Below, one piece after another: positions 39,201-46,928 of a DNA stretch of 53,130 nt; position 1 is the stretch's first letter, and each line of letters opens with the position of its first letter. The stretch spans positions 1-53,130 of the IMG/VR virus record IMGVR_UViG_3300030430_003035; one strand, 5' to 3'. The translations under genes were made by a program, and so were the position numbers. The notes beneath the pieces are model-generated. The model had not been told where the DNA came from, did no database searches, and worked only from the letters and a program-made list of their open reading frames with translations. Origin of the DNA: a virus.

Positions 39201-42060
39201 TGTATTACAAGCACTAGAGGTTTCCGAATCAATTAATGTACAACATATCAACAGATTTTTCTTAGCGCTACGTCAGGTAAACAAAATCACAAATAAACTT
39301 TCAGATTCTGAACGAGAGCAGGCGGCAAATCTTGCTAACGATTACTTGTTTGGAGAAAACAATGAGATACGAGAATCAGCCCTTAACGACTTAATAAAAA
39401 TAAATCCAGAGTTGGCAAATCAACTTGGAAGATTGCGAGCAGTGCGTGCGTCTATGCAAGAGTCTATTCAGAACAGTTCTGTGTTTGCAAAACTAAGCAC
39501 AGAATTACAGGATGTAATCATAGATAATACAGCGAATTACGGTACAAGAACTTATCGTGCGTTCACTGACCCGAACTTTAAGTTTGACCCCAAGTTACGC
39601 AGAGCCGCGTATAAGGCAATGATAGAAGGCAAGATAGCAGAAAGGGGTTATGATATTGACGAGAACATGACTGAAAAAATTGAACGGGAGATGAGAAAAA
39701 ATGACCTTGACCCCACGAATATGGACGATATTTTTCGTTATGTTGAGTTTAATGAAAAAGAAATAAATGCCATAAGAAAAAGCGCAAACAATGCCTTGAG
39801 GGCTCTTGAGGAAGCGGCTGAAAAACAAAAAGGAAGTTACGGAGAAGGGCTTTCAGGTTCTAGAGACTTAGGTAAAATGAGAATACCTACAAAAAAGTTA
39901 CGAGAAAGAAAAGACCTTCCTGTAGAACTAATGGATTACCTTGGTGTAGAGAAAGACCCTTACATCAAGTTTAGTCAAACCATTGCTACGCTGACAAATA
40001 TGGTGCAACAGTTTACGCTTACAGATAGGGTAAACGAAATCGCACAGCAAAGCAATCTTGGAGATTTGATTATCACAAAAAGTGTGATTCAAAAACTTGA
40101 AAAGGACTTGCTTTCGTTTTCAAAACTTGTAGATTTAGGGAGAGACACTGGGCTTATACAAAAAGGAGAAAGTCTTGTAGATTTTTACAAAAGAGTTGGT
40201 TTAGATGAACTTGTTGATCAGGATGGAAACCGAATCAAAGACAGCAAAGCAGAAAGAGATGGGATGTATTCGGCTGTATACGATTACTTCAAGAAAAACT
40301 ACACTGTAATTACAGAGAAAAAATCACCAATGAACGGTAAGGCAGTGAAGAATGACTTCGCAGGTATGCTTAAGCAGACTCCGCTGTATCAATCTGACAG
40401 CAAAGCACTACAGGCGTATTATAAACTGCTTTTGCAAATGCGTAGAGTACGTGTCCTGTATAACCTACCGACATGGAGAAAGAATATCATGGGTGGTTGG
40501 TACTTCTTGGGTGCTAACTTCGTATTGCCTTACAACAAACACAGAGGAGGCCTTACTGTAATGAAAGATTTACAGAATCGTTTTAAGAAAATGAAAGATG
40601 GTGTTGCAGACCCTGAAGTAGAGACAGTGTTAAACAGAATGGGGGAACTTGGGCTTCTTGGCTCATCTCCAAATATGGGTTTGTTTACAGATATTAATCA
40701 ATCTTTTATAGACCAACTCAATGGAGTGTCTCCAGAGGTTGCTTGGAAATGGTTGCCTGAAGGATTAAAACAAGCACAGAGAAAGATGGGTACCCGTGCT
40801 GCACGTATTGCCTATCAGTATGGATTTATTGATGATTATACCAAGATGATTGCATACCTCACGAAACGTGAAAACTTTGCAAAAAGACTAGCATCTAATC
40901 CAGAAGGTAAATCATACGGTGAATTAAGCGCATCAGAGCAACAGCAAGTAGATGAGATGACAGCAGAGCGCATTAAACAGAACATGCCTACGATGTCTCG
41001 TATTCATCCTGCTTTTAGAAACTTATTTAAAACACCTTTCGGAGACTTCTTGTCTTTCCGTGTTGAGGCGTTCCGTAGTTTCTTTAGTATATATAAAAAT
41101 GCAGTTGCAGATTTAAGCGAGGCAATGACTAATCAGAACCTCTCAAAATCTCAAAGGTCTGCTTTTATGACCGATGGGGTTGGCTCATTAACTATGGGTA
41201 TATTGCTTGCAGGTGCCTCTACAATGGGTTATCAAGCGGTAGCAAATTTAATTTTAGAAGACGATGAGGAGGAAGAACTTGGCCAACAAGCGAGAGGTAC
41301 CAATTATATTCTCCCCCCTTGGATGCAGGGCTCTAATATTGTCGCTGTAGATATGGATGACAAGGGAAAGATTCGTTTCGCAAACATCAGTTCAGAAGAC
41401 CCCTATGATGAAATACAGGGGCTTATTTATGGTCGTGAAGGAATATCAAGAAACAAGACCCTTACAAATATTGCTCAGGATTTCAGTGACCCTAACCTTG
41501 CAGCGAGACTTCTGTTTAATTTAGCAGACGGCAAGGATTCTTATGGAAGGCCAATACTCAACAATCAAGATGTTGGTTGGTTTAACAGATACGTTATCGG
41601 GCCATCATTAACAGAGTGGTCAGACGCTTATGGGTCCTATATATTTAAGGAAGCATTCGTGCCTCCAAATATTAATTATATCGCTCGTGAGTTTCGTAAG
41701 CGCATAAAAGAAGCAGAAGAAAATCCAGACATAGAACTGCAACCATTAGAGACAGCAGCACAATTGTCTACAGCGATTATCTTCCGTGACTATCCTGTAG
41801 ATATAGCAAAGCAATTTTACTACAACATGCAGGACCAAAACTTCCGTGAGCCATACACCGAACTAACAGAACCACAAAAAGTAAACAGACAGGCAAGGTT
41901 AGACGAAGTTAAAAGAGCCTACGAGTTTGCAGCAAATTACTCAGCAAAGTTTGATAATTTTAATATTGTGAAAAGCGTAGAGAGAACGATTAAAAGAACG
42001 TTTTCCAAGAGCCCAGAGGAAGAAATGTACATTCTGTACGACATAGAACTTCCTAACTAA
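36283..42060 (+). CDS. Giant polyvalent ejection protein with zincin motif (1,925 aa)
   Basis: The largest protein in the window. Residues 5-38 and 84-118 are a duplicated module of about 35 residues (LEDAYNKGVTFEQMQ versus LEGAKNKGIGLDQLQ). A Gly/Ala/Val-rich hydrophobic stretch at about 225-270 could insert into membranes. HEIYH near residue 747 is a zincin HExxH motif, suggesting a metalloprotease domain. Long charged helices follow, and from about residue 1,370 (LPTWRKNIMGG) the sequence resembles C-terminal LPD-type domains of large polyvalent phage proteins. It is likely ejected with the DNA to span the periplasm and act on host targets. Confidence 0.65.
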   Translation: MNHEKLLQALEDAYNKGVTFEQMQGKLSDEVLVVAEDFFSKKKASTEDSQIASPSVLVSEPSVRSTGSLSTQLESDSQAINKGLLDALEGAKNKGIGLDQLQAKLSPEVFNIAQQYYGTLDSERPHTRTMREHPLIIDDNPSEIGRLWNRAVAGGILANEIAMGEQSQAGMDYEKIAYLNSIIQRDAVRDSDYLYDESGSAVDDFVLDVIRTIPESLISMATAIKPGIEGLAAGVGVGTGVGLAGGPLAGITVPVAAGVGATSGYFGATSLALEYGHSIMDVLREEGVDVTDPQVLADAVENEQIMKKARSKGLKRGIPIGIFDAVSGGVAGKIGKTVVKSVSKSARNQAAKVLAAETLVQAGLGGGGELTGQLVAGEEIRPRDIALEAFAEIGPAAPVMAYRLAGRIGKTPGEIGYIDWAETQNQSDLKDANEVAFLINNGEIASIDNEIAKLRESQQKDPTVKKAVEGKIRRLRDEKYDLLRDLSEQVLKLDEQQKIQAAELSKEIYTAAEVLRKADNLSVEEQAAIEEEMQSNSKALDDLVAAKPRQVRDDQEDRAEEVPGTQQERQELGDVPESQTSRAKAQISGILQAREEDLGRSSRHISINQARQKFEGNKKGFFNLFDKNDAGALRQMLDEGVYPDGTRISPLEQRTLARLILASESMLKLEPDAAVFNVGFGRRGYKKAGKNAGFASNQLKGSAAITSGFKREKTDVPNKIAVEIPLKESTLEGRGTQDRFTPQGAAYHEIYHNIFAKFFNGNPIDFNQFRKLIVRRLKESNVKELNAFTNRYLEREDETSAGAYRSEEFMVELGGLLADERIAFEPSFLEEVKAFLNAVVGKLTGQRVQIFEDAALAKDLAAYMTGLADTVRAGGDLSQVTMSERLKTDRFQRRRPETKEVTEVDEFGFEKPTGEMETTPSENVAGIPDPENYDKTLDPLEKVLGFIKPRMENFLKRLEKTLGVDRLRATRRDVLQALEVSESINVQHINRFFLALRQVNKITNKLSDSEREQAANLANDYLFGENNEIRESALNDLIKINPELANQLGRLRAVRASMQESIQNSSVFAKLSTELQDVIIDNTANYGTRTYRAFTDPNFKFDPKLRRAAYKAMIEGKIAERGYDIDENMTEKIEREMRKNDLDPTNMDDIFRYVEFNEKEINAIRKSANNALRALEEAAEKQKGSYGEGLSGSRDLGKMRIPTKKLRERKDLPVELMDYLGVEKDPYIKFSQTIATLTNMVQQFTLTDRVNEIAQQSNLGDLIITKSVIQKLEKDLLSFSKLVDLGRDTGLIQKGESLVDFYKRVGLDELVDQDGNRIKDSKAERDGMYSAVYDYFKKNYTVITEKKSPMNGKAVKNDFAGMLKQTPLYQSDSKALQAYYKLLLQMRRVRVLYNLPTWRKNIMGGWYFLGANFVLPYNKHRGGLTVMKDLQNRFKKMKDGVADPEVETVLNRMGELGLLGSSPNMGLFTDINQSFIDQLNGVSPEVAWKWLPEGLKQAQRKMGTRAARIAYQYGFIDDYTKMIAYLTKRENFAKRLASNPEGKSYGELSASEQQQVDEMTAERIKQNMPTMSRIHPAFRNLFKTPFGDFLSFRVEAFRSFFSIYKNAVADLSEAMTNQNLSKSQRSAFMTDGVGSLTMGILLAGASTMGYQAVANLILEDDEEEELGQQARGTNYILPPWMQGSNIVAVDMDDKGKIRFANISSEDPYDEIQGLIYGREGISRNKTLTNIAQDFSDPNLAARLLFNLADGKDSYGRPILNNQDVGWFNRYVIGPSLTEWSDAYGSYIFKEAFVPPNINYIAREFRKRIKEAEENPDIELQPLETAAQLSTAIIFRDYPVDIAKQFYYNMQDQNFREPYTELTEPQKVNRQARLDEVKRAYEFAANYSAKFDNFNIVKSVERTIKRTFSKSPEEEMYILYDIELPN

Positions 42061-42066
42061 TATTCT

Positions 42067-42074
42067 TATATTTG
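42067..42074 (+). promoter_or_regulatory. Bacteroidota -7 box before the lysis cassette, leaderless type
   Basis: TATATTTG ends four bases before the ATG at 42,079. Confidence 0.65.
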
Positions 42075-42078
42075 TAAA

Positions 42079-42312
42079 ATGAGTTGGAAAGAAATATTTA
42101 AAGACAGCAATGATTGGAACGAGAAATCTATTCTCGGAGCACTATCTTTTGCTGTAATGGTTTGCGTAATGGTACTAGATCTGGTAACCGGAGCGTTTGG
42201 AAAAGATTTAGTAATAAACGAAAGTGTTTACAATTCCTTTGTGATTACAACTATTGGCTGTTTCGGAATAGCGGGAATAGAAAAATTTGCTAAATCTGAT
42301 GGCGAAAAATAG
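42079..42312 (+). CDS. Holin-like membrane protein (77 aa)
   Basis: A 77-residue protein with two hydrophobic segments (about residues 19-38, LGALSFAVMVCVMVLDLVTG, and 52-68) and a charged C-terminal tail (KFAKSDGEK). Size, two-span topology and its place at the head of the envelope cassette fit a holin or holin-like pore former. It overlaps the next gene by 14 bases. Confidence 0.6.
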   Translation: MSWKEIFKDSNDWNEKSILGALSFAVMVCVMVLDLVTGAFGKDLVINESVYNSFVITTIGCFGIAGIEKFAKSDGEK

Positions 42313-42580
42313 TGAAATATCAGAAGACACTGTAGTAGGTCTATCTCTAAAAACTATTGCCCTAATTATCAGCGGTGCGGTAATCGTTAGTCTTGGATAC
42401 TTTGATTTAAAAGCAGATGTTCAAGAAGCAAAGGAACTACCTGAGCCTGCGATAGGCAGAACAGAGTATGACCTAAAGGACCAACTGATCAGGGAAACCA
42501 TCATGAATACGAAGTCTGATGTTGATGAAATAAAAATTCAACTAGACAAAATAGAACGTAGACTTTTTGAAATGAAATGA
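42299..42580 (+). CDS. Single-span membrane protein with coiled coil (93 aa)
   Basis: Starting at MAKNSEISED, it has one membrane helix (about residues 18-37, LKTIALIISGAVIVSLGY) and a C-terminal periplasmic coiled coil (about 60-92). The ATG at 42,299 lies within the end of the holin-like gene; the upstream ATG at 42,287 would lengthen the overlap. The layout resembles an inner-membrane spanin or an antiholin. It overlaps the next gene by four bases. Confidence 0.55.
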   Translation: MAKNSEISEDTVVGLSLKTIALIISGAVIVSLGYFDLKADVQEAKELPEPAIGRTEYDLKDQLIRETIMNTKSDVDEIKIQLDKIERRLFEMK

Positions 42581-42909
42581 AAAGAGTAGCGCTATCCATA
42601 GCATTTTTTTTGCTGTGTGCCTTTAGTATTCCAACAAAAGGCTTGGTGATAGTGCAGTATAACGCTGAGTTTAATTCTAGCAACAGCGTGCCTCTAAAGA
42701 AAATAAATGATGCTCGTGTTATTGATGCATGGATAGACAATGCTGACGTCAAAGATTACGCCAAAATAAAATCCGTTCCTACAATAATTCTTTATCAAAA
42801 CGGAAAAGAAATAAAACGATGGGAGTCTGGTCTTTCATTGAGCCTTTCTATAACACACAAAGATGTGCAGGAAATTATTGATGAAATTACCGGCGCAAGC
42901 AGATTCTAA
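42577..42909 (+). CDS. Secreted thioredoxin-like protein lacking CxxC (110 aa)
   Basis: A signal peptide (MKRVALSIAFFLLCAFS) precedes a thioredoxin-like domain: an N-terminal strand, then the conserved cis-Pro region KIKSVPTIILYQNGKEIKRW (about residues 64-83). The active-site CxxC expected after the first strand (position of FNSSNSV) is missing, so it is probably not a redox enzyme but a binding or chaperone variant. It lies between lysis-type genes. Confidence 0.65.
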   Translation: MKRVALSIAFFLLCAFSIPTKGLVIVQYNAEFNSSNSVPLKKINDARVIDAWIDNADVKDYAKIKSVPTIILYQNGKEIKRWESGLSLSLSITHKDVQEIIDEITGASRF

Positions 42910-42910
42910 A

Positions 42911-43990
42911 ATGAGAAATATACTAATTACTTTTTTCGTGCTGTATTCTGCAGTATTACAAGCCCAAAAAATAGGTGGTATTTTTAAGTACGCAACAGTT
43001 TACACAAGCGCGTTCGCCTCTACACCCGCTCCCGCAAGAACACAATACTACATAAACCAAATGGGTGAGATAAAGGATATCACTGTAGAGAATCCTTATG
43101 ATTATACGGTCACCTACGGGATTAGAAGGGTGGCTAGATACGAGTATGAAAATAGACGTAACAGATTCTACGATGGACAAACTGAATCTACCATATCTCT
43201 AAATGCGACAGTAGGTAGTGTAAAAGGTTTTGAATATCTCGCTCAATACGACAGAGGAAGACAACAAGGAAGAGAGTATGAGAATCAAAGATACTTCCTT
43301 AGATACATTGCAAAGCATTGGCTCGTAAAAGGCGAATACTTTTCTCAAGGTTTGGTAAACTTAAAATATGGACAGACAGATGCAAGACTTAGAATGCACG
43401 TTGGAAAAGTTGACTTTAGCATCGGTATCGCTTCAAGGCAGAACAAGCCATACGGGTACAATCCTGTTGAAGAATTGCTTGATTCAATTCCTTGGTTTGC
43501 ATTCGCCTATGGTCAAGGGTTCTCTGACTTCATGTATGGAATAGACAACAACCTCAACGACAGCATAGACGATTACGATTGGAGATGGGAAGACTTTGAG
43601 GGCAATGAGATAGCCGATAGTGATGAAGATTTTAGAAGACACGTTTTCCCAGATCTGATGAAAAGATACAACAGAGACGTGCTTGACAGCATAGGGTATT
43701 TAGGCTCCTTGTCTGGTATAGCAGGCATAGACTACTATCATTACAGCGAAAAGTTTTGGATACACACCTGGGCAAGCCTATTGTTTTTGCACCAACATGT
43801 AGTAGGAGATGAAGAGTTTTCTTACAATAACTACATAGACGGAAACCAATGGTTCGATTACACAGCGGGCGCTGTATTAGGTTGGAAACTAGGTAAGAAT
43901 TGGGGTGTATTCGGAGAAGGTCAGATAACTAGGTATTGGGACAGACAAGTCTTTGGATTAAGAGCAGGTATAAACTATCAGTTTAGGTAA
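42911..43990 (+). CDS. Phage-encoded outer-membrane-barrel-like protein (359 aa)
   Basis: The ATG at 42,911 begins a clear signal peptide (MRNILITFFVLYSAVLQAQ); the longer frame from 42,863 would bury it. The mature protein alternates aromatic and polar residues (TVTYGIRRVARYEYENR, then ISLNATVGSVKGFEYLAQY) and ends with strands closing on FGLRAGINYQFR, a C-terminal Phe-Arg like outer-membrane beta-barrels. It may be inserted in the host outer membrane to block superinfection or help lysis. Confidence 0.65.
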   Translation: MRNILITFFVLYSAVLQAQKIGGIFKYATVYTSAFASTPAPARTQYYINQMGEIKDITVENPYDYTVTYGIRRVARYEYENRRNRFYDGQTESTISLNATVGSVKGFEYLAQYDRGRQQGREYENQRYFLRYIAKHWLVKGEYFSQGLVNLKYGQTDARLRMHVGKVDFSIGIASRQNKPYGYNPVEELLDSIPWFAFAYGQGFSDFMYGIDNNLNDSIDDYDWRWEDFEGNEIADSDEDFRRHVFPDLMKRYNRDVLDSIGYLGSLSGIAGIDYYHYSEKFWIHTWASLLFLHQHVVGDEEFSYNNYIDGNQWFDYTAGAVLGWKLGKNWGVFGEGQITRYWDRQVFGLRAGINYQFR

Positions 43991-44406
43991 TGAAATGGCT
44001 AATCGGATTAACTATGACGCTCTTATTAAGCAGTTGTGGGGCGAAGTACCACTTAAAAAGAGCGATAAAGAAAGACCCAAGTATACTAACCGTAGACACA
44101 ATTGCTGTGGTGGATACAATTGTAACTGCACCGGTGTTAGTGCGTGATACTATCACGTTAAATAAACAAGATACCATCACAATCACTAAGGATAAATTAA
44201 AAGTAAAATTAATTAGGTCTTACGATACTATACAGGTTGACGCTGTGTGCGAGTCTGATACTATAGTTCGTGTGATAGAGGTTCCTACGCCCTCTATTGT
44301 GTTGAAGGACAGCGACAAGTGGTACAACAAGGTGTACAAGTTTTCTTTTTGGTTTTTGTTACTGCTTCTATCCTTTCTGTTTGTAAAAAAGAAATTACTT
44401 TCTTAA
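43990..44406 (+). CDS. Unimolecular spanin-like lipoprotein (138 aa)
   Basis: The N-terminus MKWLIGLTMTLLLSSCGAK is a lipoprotein signal with lipobox LSSC (Cys at about residue 16). The mature Thr/Val/Asp-rich linker (VDTIVTAPVLVRDTITL) ends in one C-terminal membrane helix (about residues 115-134) with a Lys-rich tail. A lipid-anchored N-terminus plus an inner-membrane C-terminus is exactly the plan of u-spanins (T1 gp11 type), which fuse the two membranes at lysis. Confidence 0.75.
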   Translation: MKWLIGLTMTLLLSSCGAKYHLKRAIKKDPSILTVDTIAVVDTIVTAPVLVRDTITLNKQDTITITKDKLKVKLIRSYDTIQVDAVCESDTIVRVIEVPTPSIVLKDSDKWYNKVYKFSFWFLLLLLSFLFVKKKLLS

Positions 44407-44505
44407 TTAAGAGCCGCAGGCTTCGCAATCTTCTGGGTTTTCAAAGTTACAAGTTGGTTGCTCTGCGGACGCTAAGTCCTCTACGAATTTGTCGAAGTCT
44501 TCCAT
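44407..44505 (-). CDS. Small acidic Cys-containing protein (32 aa)
   Basis: Encodes MEDFDKFVEDLASAEQPTCN and ends with a DCEACGS tail, about 32 residues with three Cys. Its stop codon abuts the stop of the convergent spanin gene, with no terminator between. Very short, but a coherent acidic helix plus Cys tail is more protein-like than chance. It would be the last gene of the minus-strand block. Confidence 0.5.
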   Translation of the reverse strand: MEDFDKFVEDLASAEQPTCNFENPEDCEACGS

Positions 44506-44568
44506 ATTATAGATAAAAAATTGGTTATATCCCACTGACTTGTGGGGGCATCGAAGATACCATAATTA

Positions 44569-44913
44569 TTAATAGCGAAACCCCTTGAAACCTATTAGAT
44601 GTAATGTAGTTTCTATCAAATGTGCGAGTTTAACTTTCTTTGTTTTCAGTACAATAAATGCATGCTTTACATTCTTGCCTTTATTTTTGTGGCTTAGTAT
44701 GCGCCTGTTATAATTCTTAGTCATTCCTACATACCTTTCTTTTGGTAAATAGTAGATTATAAACTCTCCCTCAACCTTTCCGTCGTTTTGTTTTTTCTTG
44801 CATTGCTTACAATATCTTTGAATACGCAAAGGTCTGCTCCGGTCTACATGAAACTCGGAGCGGTCTTTTTCTATTTTACACTTACTACATTTTTGCGTTG
44901 GGGGATAATTCAT
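44569..44913 (-). CDS. GIY-YIG endonuclease with N-terminal zinc ribbon (114 aa)
   Basis: Residues 9-39 hold two CxxC pairs (CSKCKIEKD and YCKQCKK), a zinc-ribbon fold. A compact GIY-YIG domain follows: FIIYYLP (about 51-57), YVGMTKNYNRRILSH (61-75) with the catalytic Arg, and the metal-binding Glu in AHLIETTLH (97-105). It could be a homing-type nuclease or a host-DNA degradation enzyme. It overlaps the next gene by 29 bases. Confidence 0.8.
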   Translation of the reverse strand: MNYPPTQKCSKCKIEKDRSEFHVDRSRPLRIQRYCKQCKKKQNDGKVEGEFIIYYLPKERYVGMTKNYNRRILSHKNKGKNVKHAFIVLKTKKVKLAHLIETTLHLIGFKGFRY

Positions 44914-45409
44914 AGTAAGGTGAATAAGCCTTCGTAACTACGTTCCATGAGCGTACTTGATCTGGAGAAAAGTTTGAAAGAAGGTATGTGTCTGGGGAAG
45001 TGAACATAATGAATATTACTATGTCTGCTTCTTCGATATCTATTGCTCTCTTGTTTGCCTTAAATGTTTTCTCGCAAGTCTTTACACTGATTCTGTAGGT
45101 TTCCTTAGAAGAATAAGCAATAATGTCTGAGTCGTCGGTTATGTCGTCTTGTTTCTTTAATAAAGTAGACGCTGTATATCTTACTATCTCATCACTCGTT
45201 TCTAAATAATGCCTAACAAGTAACTCTCCAAGTATGCCTACGTAATCCGTATAGTAATCTCTAGGCACGGAGCCTAAAAGGGTAGAGTCTTTAAATCCCG
45301 GCCTGTGCTTATGTGTGCCCTCATACCTTTCTTTGTTATCCTTGACTCTAATTGTGGTCAGGCCGTGAGCATAGTTCTTTAGATATGGCGGTATGTTTAG
45401 GGTTTTCAT
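44885..45409 (-). CDS. PD-(D/E)XK-like nuclease (174 aa)
   Basis: A restriction-endonuclease-like fold is suggested by YVGILGELLVRHYL (about residues 56-69, with the first acidic Glu), DDSDII (about 92-97) and the core strand YRISVKTCEK (about 104-113, D...SxK). The order E - D - SxK fits the PD-(D/E)XK active site. Target unknown; host-DNA breakdown or recombination is plausible. It sits between the GIY-YIG gene and the glycosyltransferase with overlapping ends. Confidence 0.6.
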   Translation of the reverse strand: MKTLNIPPYLKNYAHGLTTIRVKDNKERYEGTHKHRPGFKDSTLLGSVPRDYYTDYVGILGELLVRHYLETSDEIVRYTASTLLKKQDDITDDSDIIAYSSKETYRISVKTCEKTFKANKRAIDIEEADIVIFIMFTSPDTYLLSNFSPDQVRSWNVVTKAYSPYYELSPNAKM

Positions 45410-46371
45410 CTTAGTCCTTCGAGTCGTATCTTATTAATATCAGAAATATTATAGTGCTTTTTACAATACTCATATAGGTTTTCTCCAAGCCTCCAAGCCT
45501 TACCCAATGTCATGCCCTCTATGGCCTCTTTCCATTGTTTTGGTGTACTGCATAGGATACCTGTCTCCCCGTGCTTTATAACCTCCTTATATGGCGTTAC
45601 GTTGGATGCTATGATTGCAGTTTTAGTAAACCCTGCCTCCACTACTTTCAGTTCTGATTTACATCGGTTAAACTTAGAGTTTTTTAGCGGACTTAGAGAA
45701 ACATCAAAGAACTTATATAAATGGCCGTACTGTGTGACGTCTGTAGCATTTATTCCATACTTTGCTTTTAATCTCTCTCTGTAATCCATAAGATTCATGC
45801 AGTACAATTCATGGTTCTCAAAAGTCATCCCCATTTCGTCTAAGTCTTTTTGATGACCGTTTGCTCCGAGATAACCAAATCTTACCTTGTAATCTTTTGG
45901 GTTATCTTTTTGTATATCCTTCCATTGCTTTTCTTCAGTGTAAAGAGTATTAGGAACTAATCTATATACAGCGGACCTATTTATCTTACGCATTTCCTTA
46001 ATTAAAAACTTAGATGGGCTCCAGATCTCGTCTGCAATCTTAATAGTGTTTTTAATGTTGTCTGCCTCAACTTCTTTATACCATTTTTTAGCAGGGTTAT
46101 CAGAAGGGAGAATCCAATAATCATCGTTGTCAAGTATTAGTTTGACTTGATTTTTTTCTAAAAACTTTTTAAACGCTTCGTGATTACTTACTGAAACTCT
46201 TCTTGTTGTGACAAGGTTGTCGACTTTTGTTAAATCAAATTCCTTTAGGTCGTTGAAGTTTTCTATGAAATGAATATTTAAACCTTCCTCATACTTCAGT
46301 CTCAAGAAAGGAGTCATTACTCTGTGGTAGTTAATACCACTAAGAGAATCAAGGTATATCAATGTTATCAT
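45406..46371 (-). CDS. GT4/GT-B type glycosyltransferase (321 aa)
   Basis: A GT-B-fold glycosyltransferase. The N-terminal Rossmann half includes VKLILDNDDYWILPS (about residues 76-90). The C-terminal half includes KVRFGYLGANGHQKD (about 162-176) and the donor-binding motif KSELKVVEAGF (about 242-252, the E-x7-E arrangement) followed by HGETGIL (about 268-274). Possible acceptors are virion proteins, phage DNA or host surface polymers. The lack of a signal peptide points to a cytoplasmic substrate. ATGA overlap with the nuclease. Confidence 0.82.
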   Translation of the reverse strand: MITLIYLDSLSGINYHRVMTPFLRLKYEEGLNIHFIENFNDLKEFDLTKVDNLVTTRRVSVSNHEAFKKFLEKNQVKLILDNDDYWILPSDNPAKKWYKEVEADNIKNTIKIADEIWSPSKFLIKEMRKINRSAVYRLVPNTLYTEEKQWKDIQKDNPKDYKVRFGYLGANGHQKDLDEMGMTFENHELYCMNLMDYRERLKAKYGINATDVTQYGHLYKFFDVSLSPLKNSKFNRCKSELKVVEAGFTKTAIIASNVTPYKEVIKHGETGILCSTPKQWKEAIEGMTLGKAWRLGENLYEYCKKHYNISDINKIRLEGLR

Positions 46372-46573
46372 AATATTCTAATAGCGCTGACCTTATTAAA
46401 TCAAATTCAGAATCTATATTTCTTTTGTGCTTTCTGATGGTGTTGTGAAGGCTTTCTGCGTCTGTTCTTGGAACGCCTCCGTTGCTGTGTAGGCTTTCGT
46501 AAAGTTTTGTTGCGGCCTCGTGCATTCTGCTCGTTGCCAGGAAGTAGACTTCACTCAGAGACTTGGTATCCAT
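46349..46573 (-). CDS. Hypothetical protein (74 aa)
   Basis: A helical 74-residue protein (MDTKSLSEVYFLATSRMHEA). It overlaps the glycosyltransferase by 23 bases and the RusA-like gene by 23 bases. No family recognised. Confidence 0.65.
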   Translation of the reverse strand: MDTKSLSEVYFLATSRMHEAATKLYESLHSNGGVPRTDAESLHNTIRKHKRNIDSEFDLIRSALLEYYDNIDIP

Positions 46574-46925
46574 GGCATTTAATTTTTGCTACGAACTCAT
46601 CTTTGTTTAAAGAAGGGTCATACTTTGTTGATTGAGATGTAAAAAATTTAGGATTGTCGTCCTTGATGTATCCATGATTACGCAAATAGTCAGCCAAAAA
46701 CTTACAACAACATATAGCGTTGTCAACATCAAATCTACAGTTGTAAGACACGTGAATAGACATCTGTTGCATTTCAAACTTGTCTAAAGTATTCATTACC
46801 TTATCAATCTCTTCCCAATACTTATCCTTATACTTTTTGCGCACAGCATAGTGCCTTCCGGAGTAGAATTGATTTAAAGACGGTGGCTTTGGTAGACTTA
46901 CTATAATCTCCTCGTAATCATTCAC
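46551..46925 (-). CDS. RusA-like Holliday junction resolvase (124 aa)
   Basis: Matches the RusA pattern: N-terminal LPKPPSLNQFYSG (residues 11-23), then the catalytic block CRFDVDNAICCCKFLADYL (about 63-81) with conserved Asp residues, ending GYIKDDN (about 86-92). RusA enzymes cut four-way DNA junctions as symmetrical dimers. It serves with the annealing protein and exonuclease in phage recombination or replication-intermediate resolution before packaging. Confidence 0.82.
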   Translation of the reverse strand: MNDYEEIIVSLPKPPSLNQFYSGRHYAVRKKYKDKYWEEIDKVMNTLDKFEMQQMSIHVSYNCRFDVDNAICCCKFLADYLRNHGYIKDDNPKFFTSQSTKYDPSLNKDEFVAKIKCHGYQVSE

Positions 46926-46928
46926 GCT

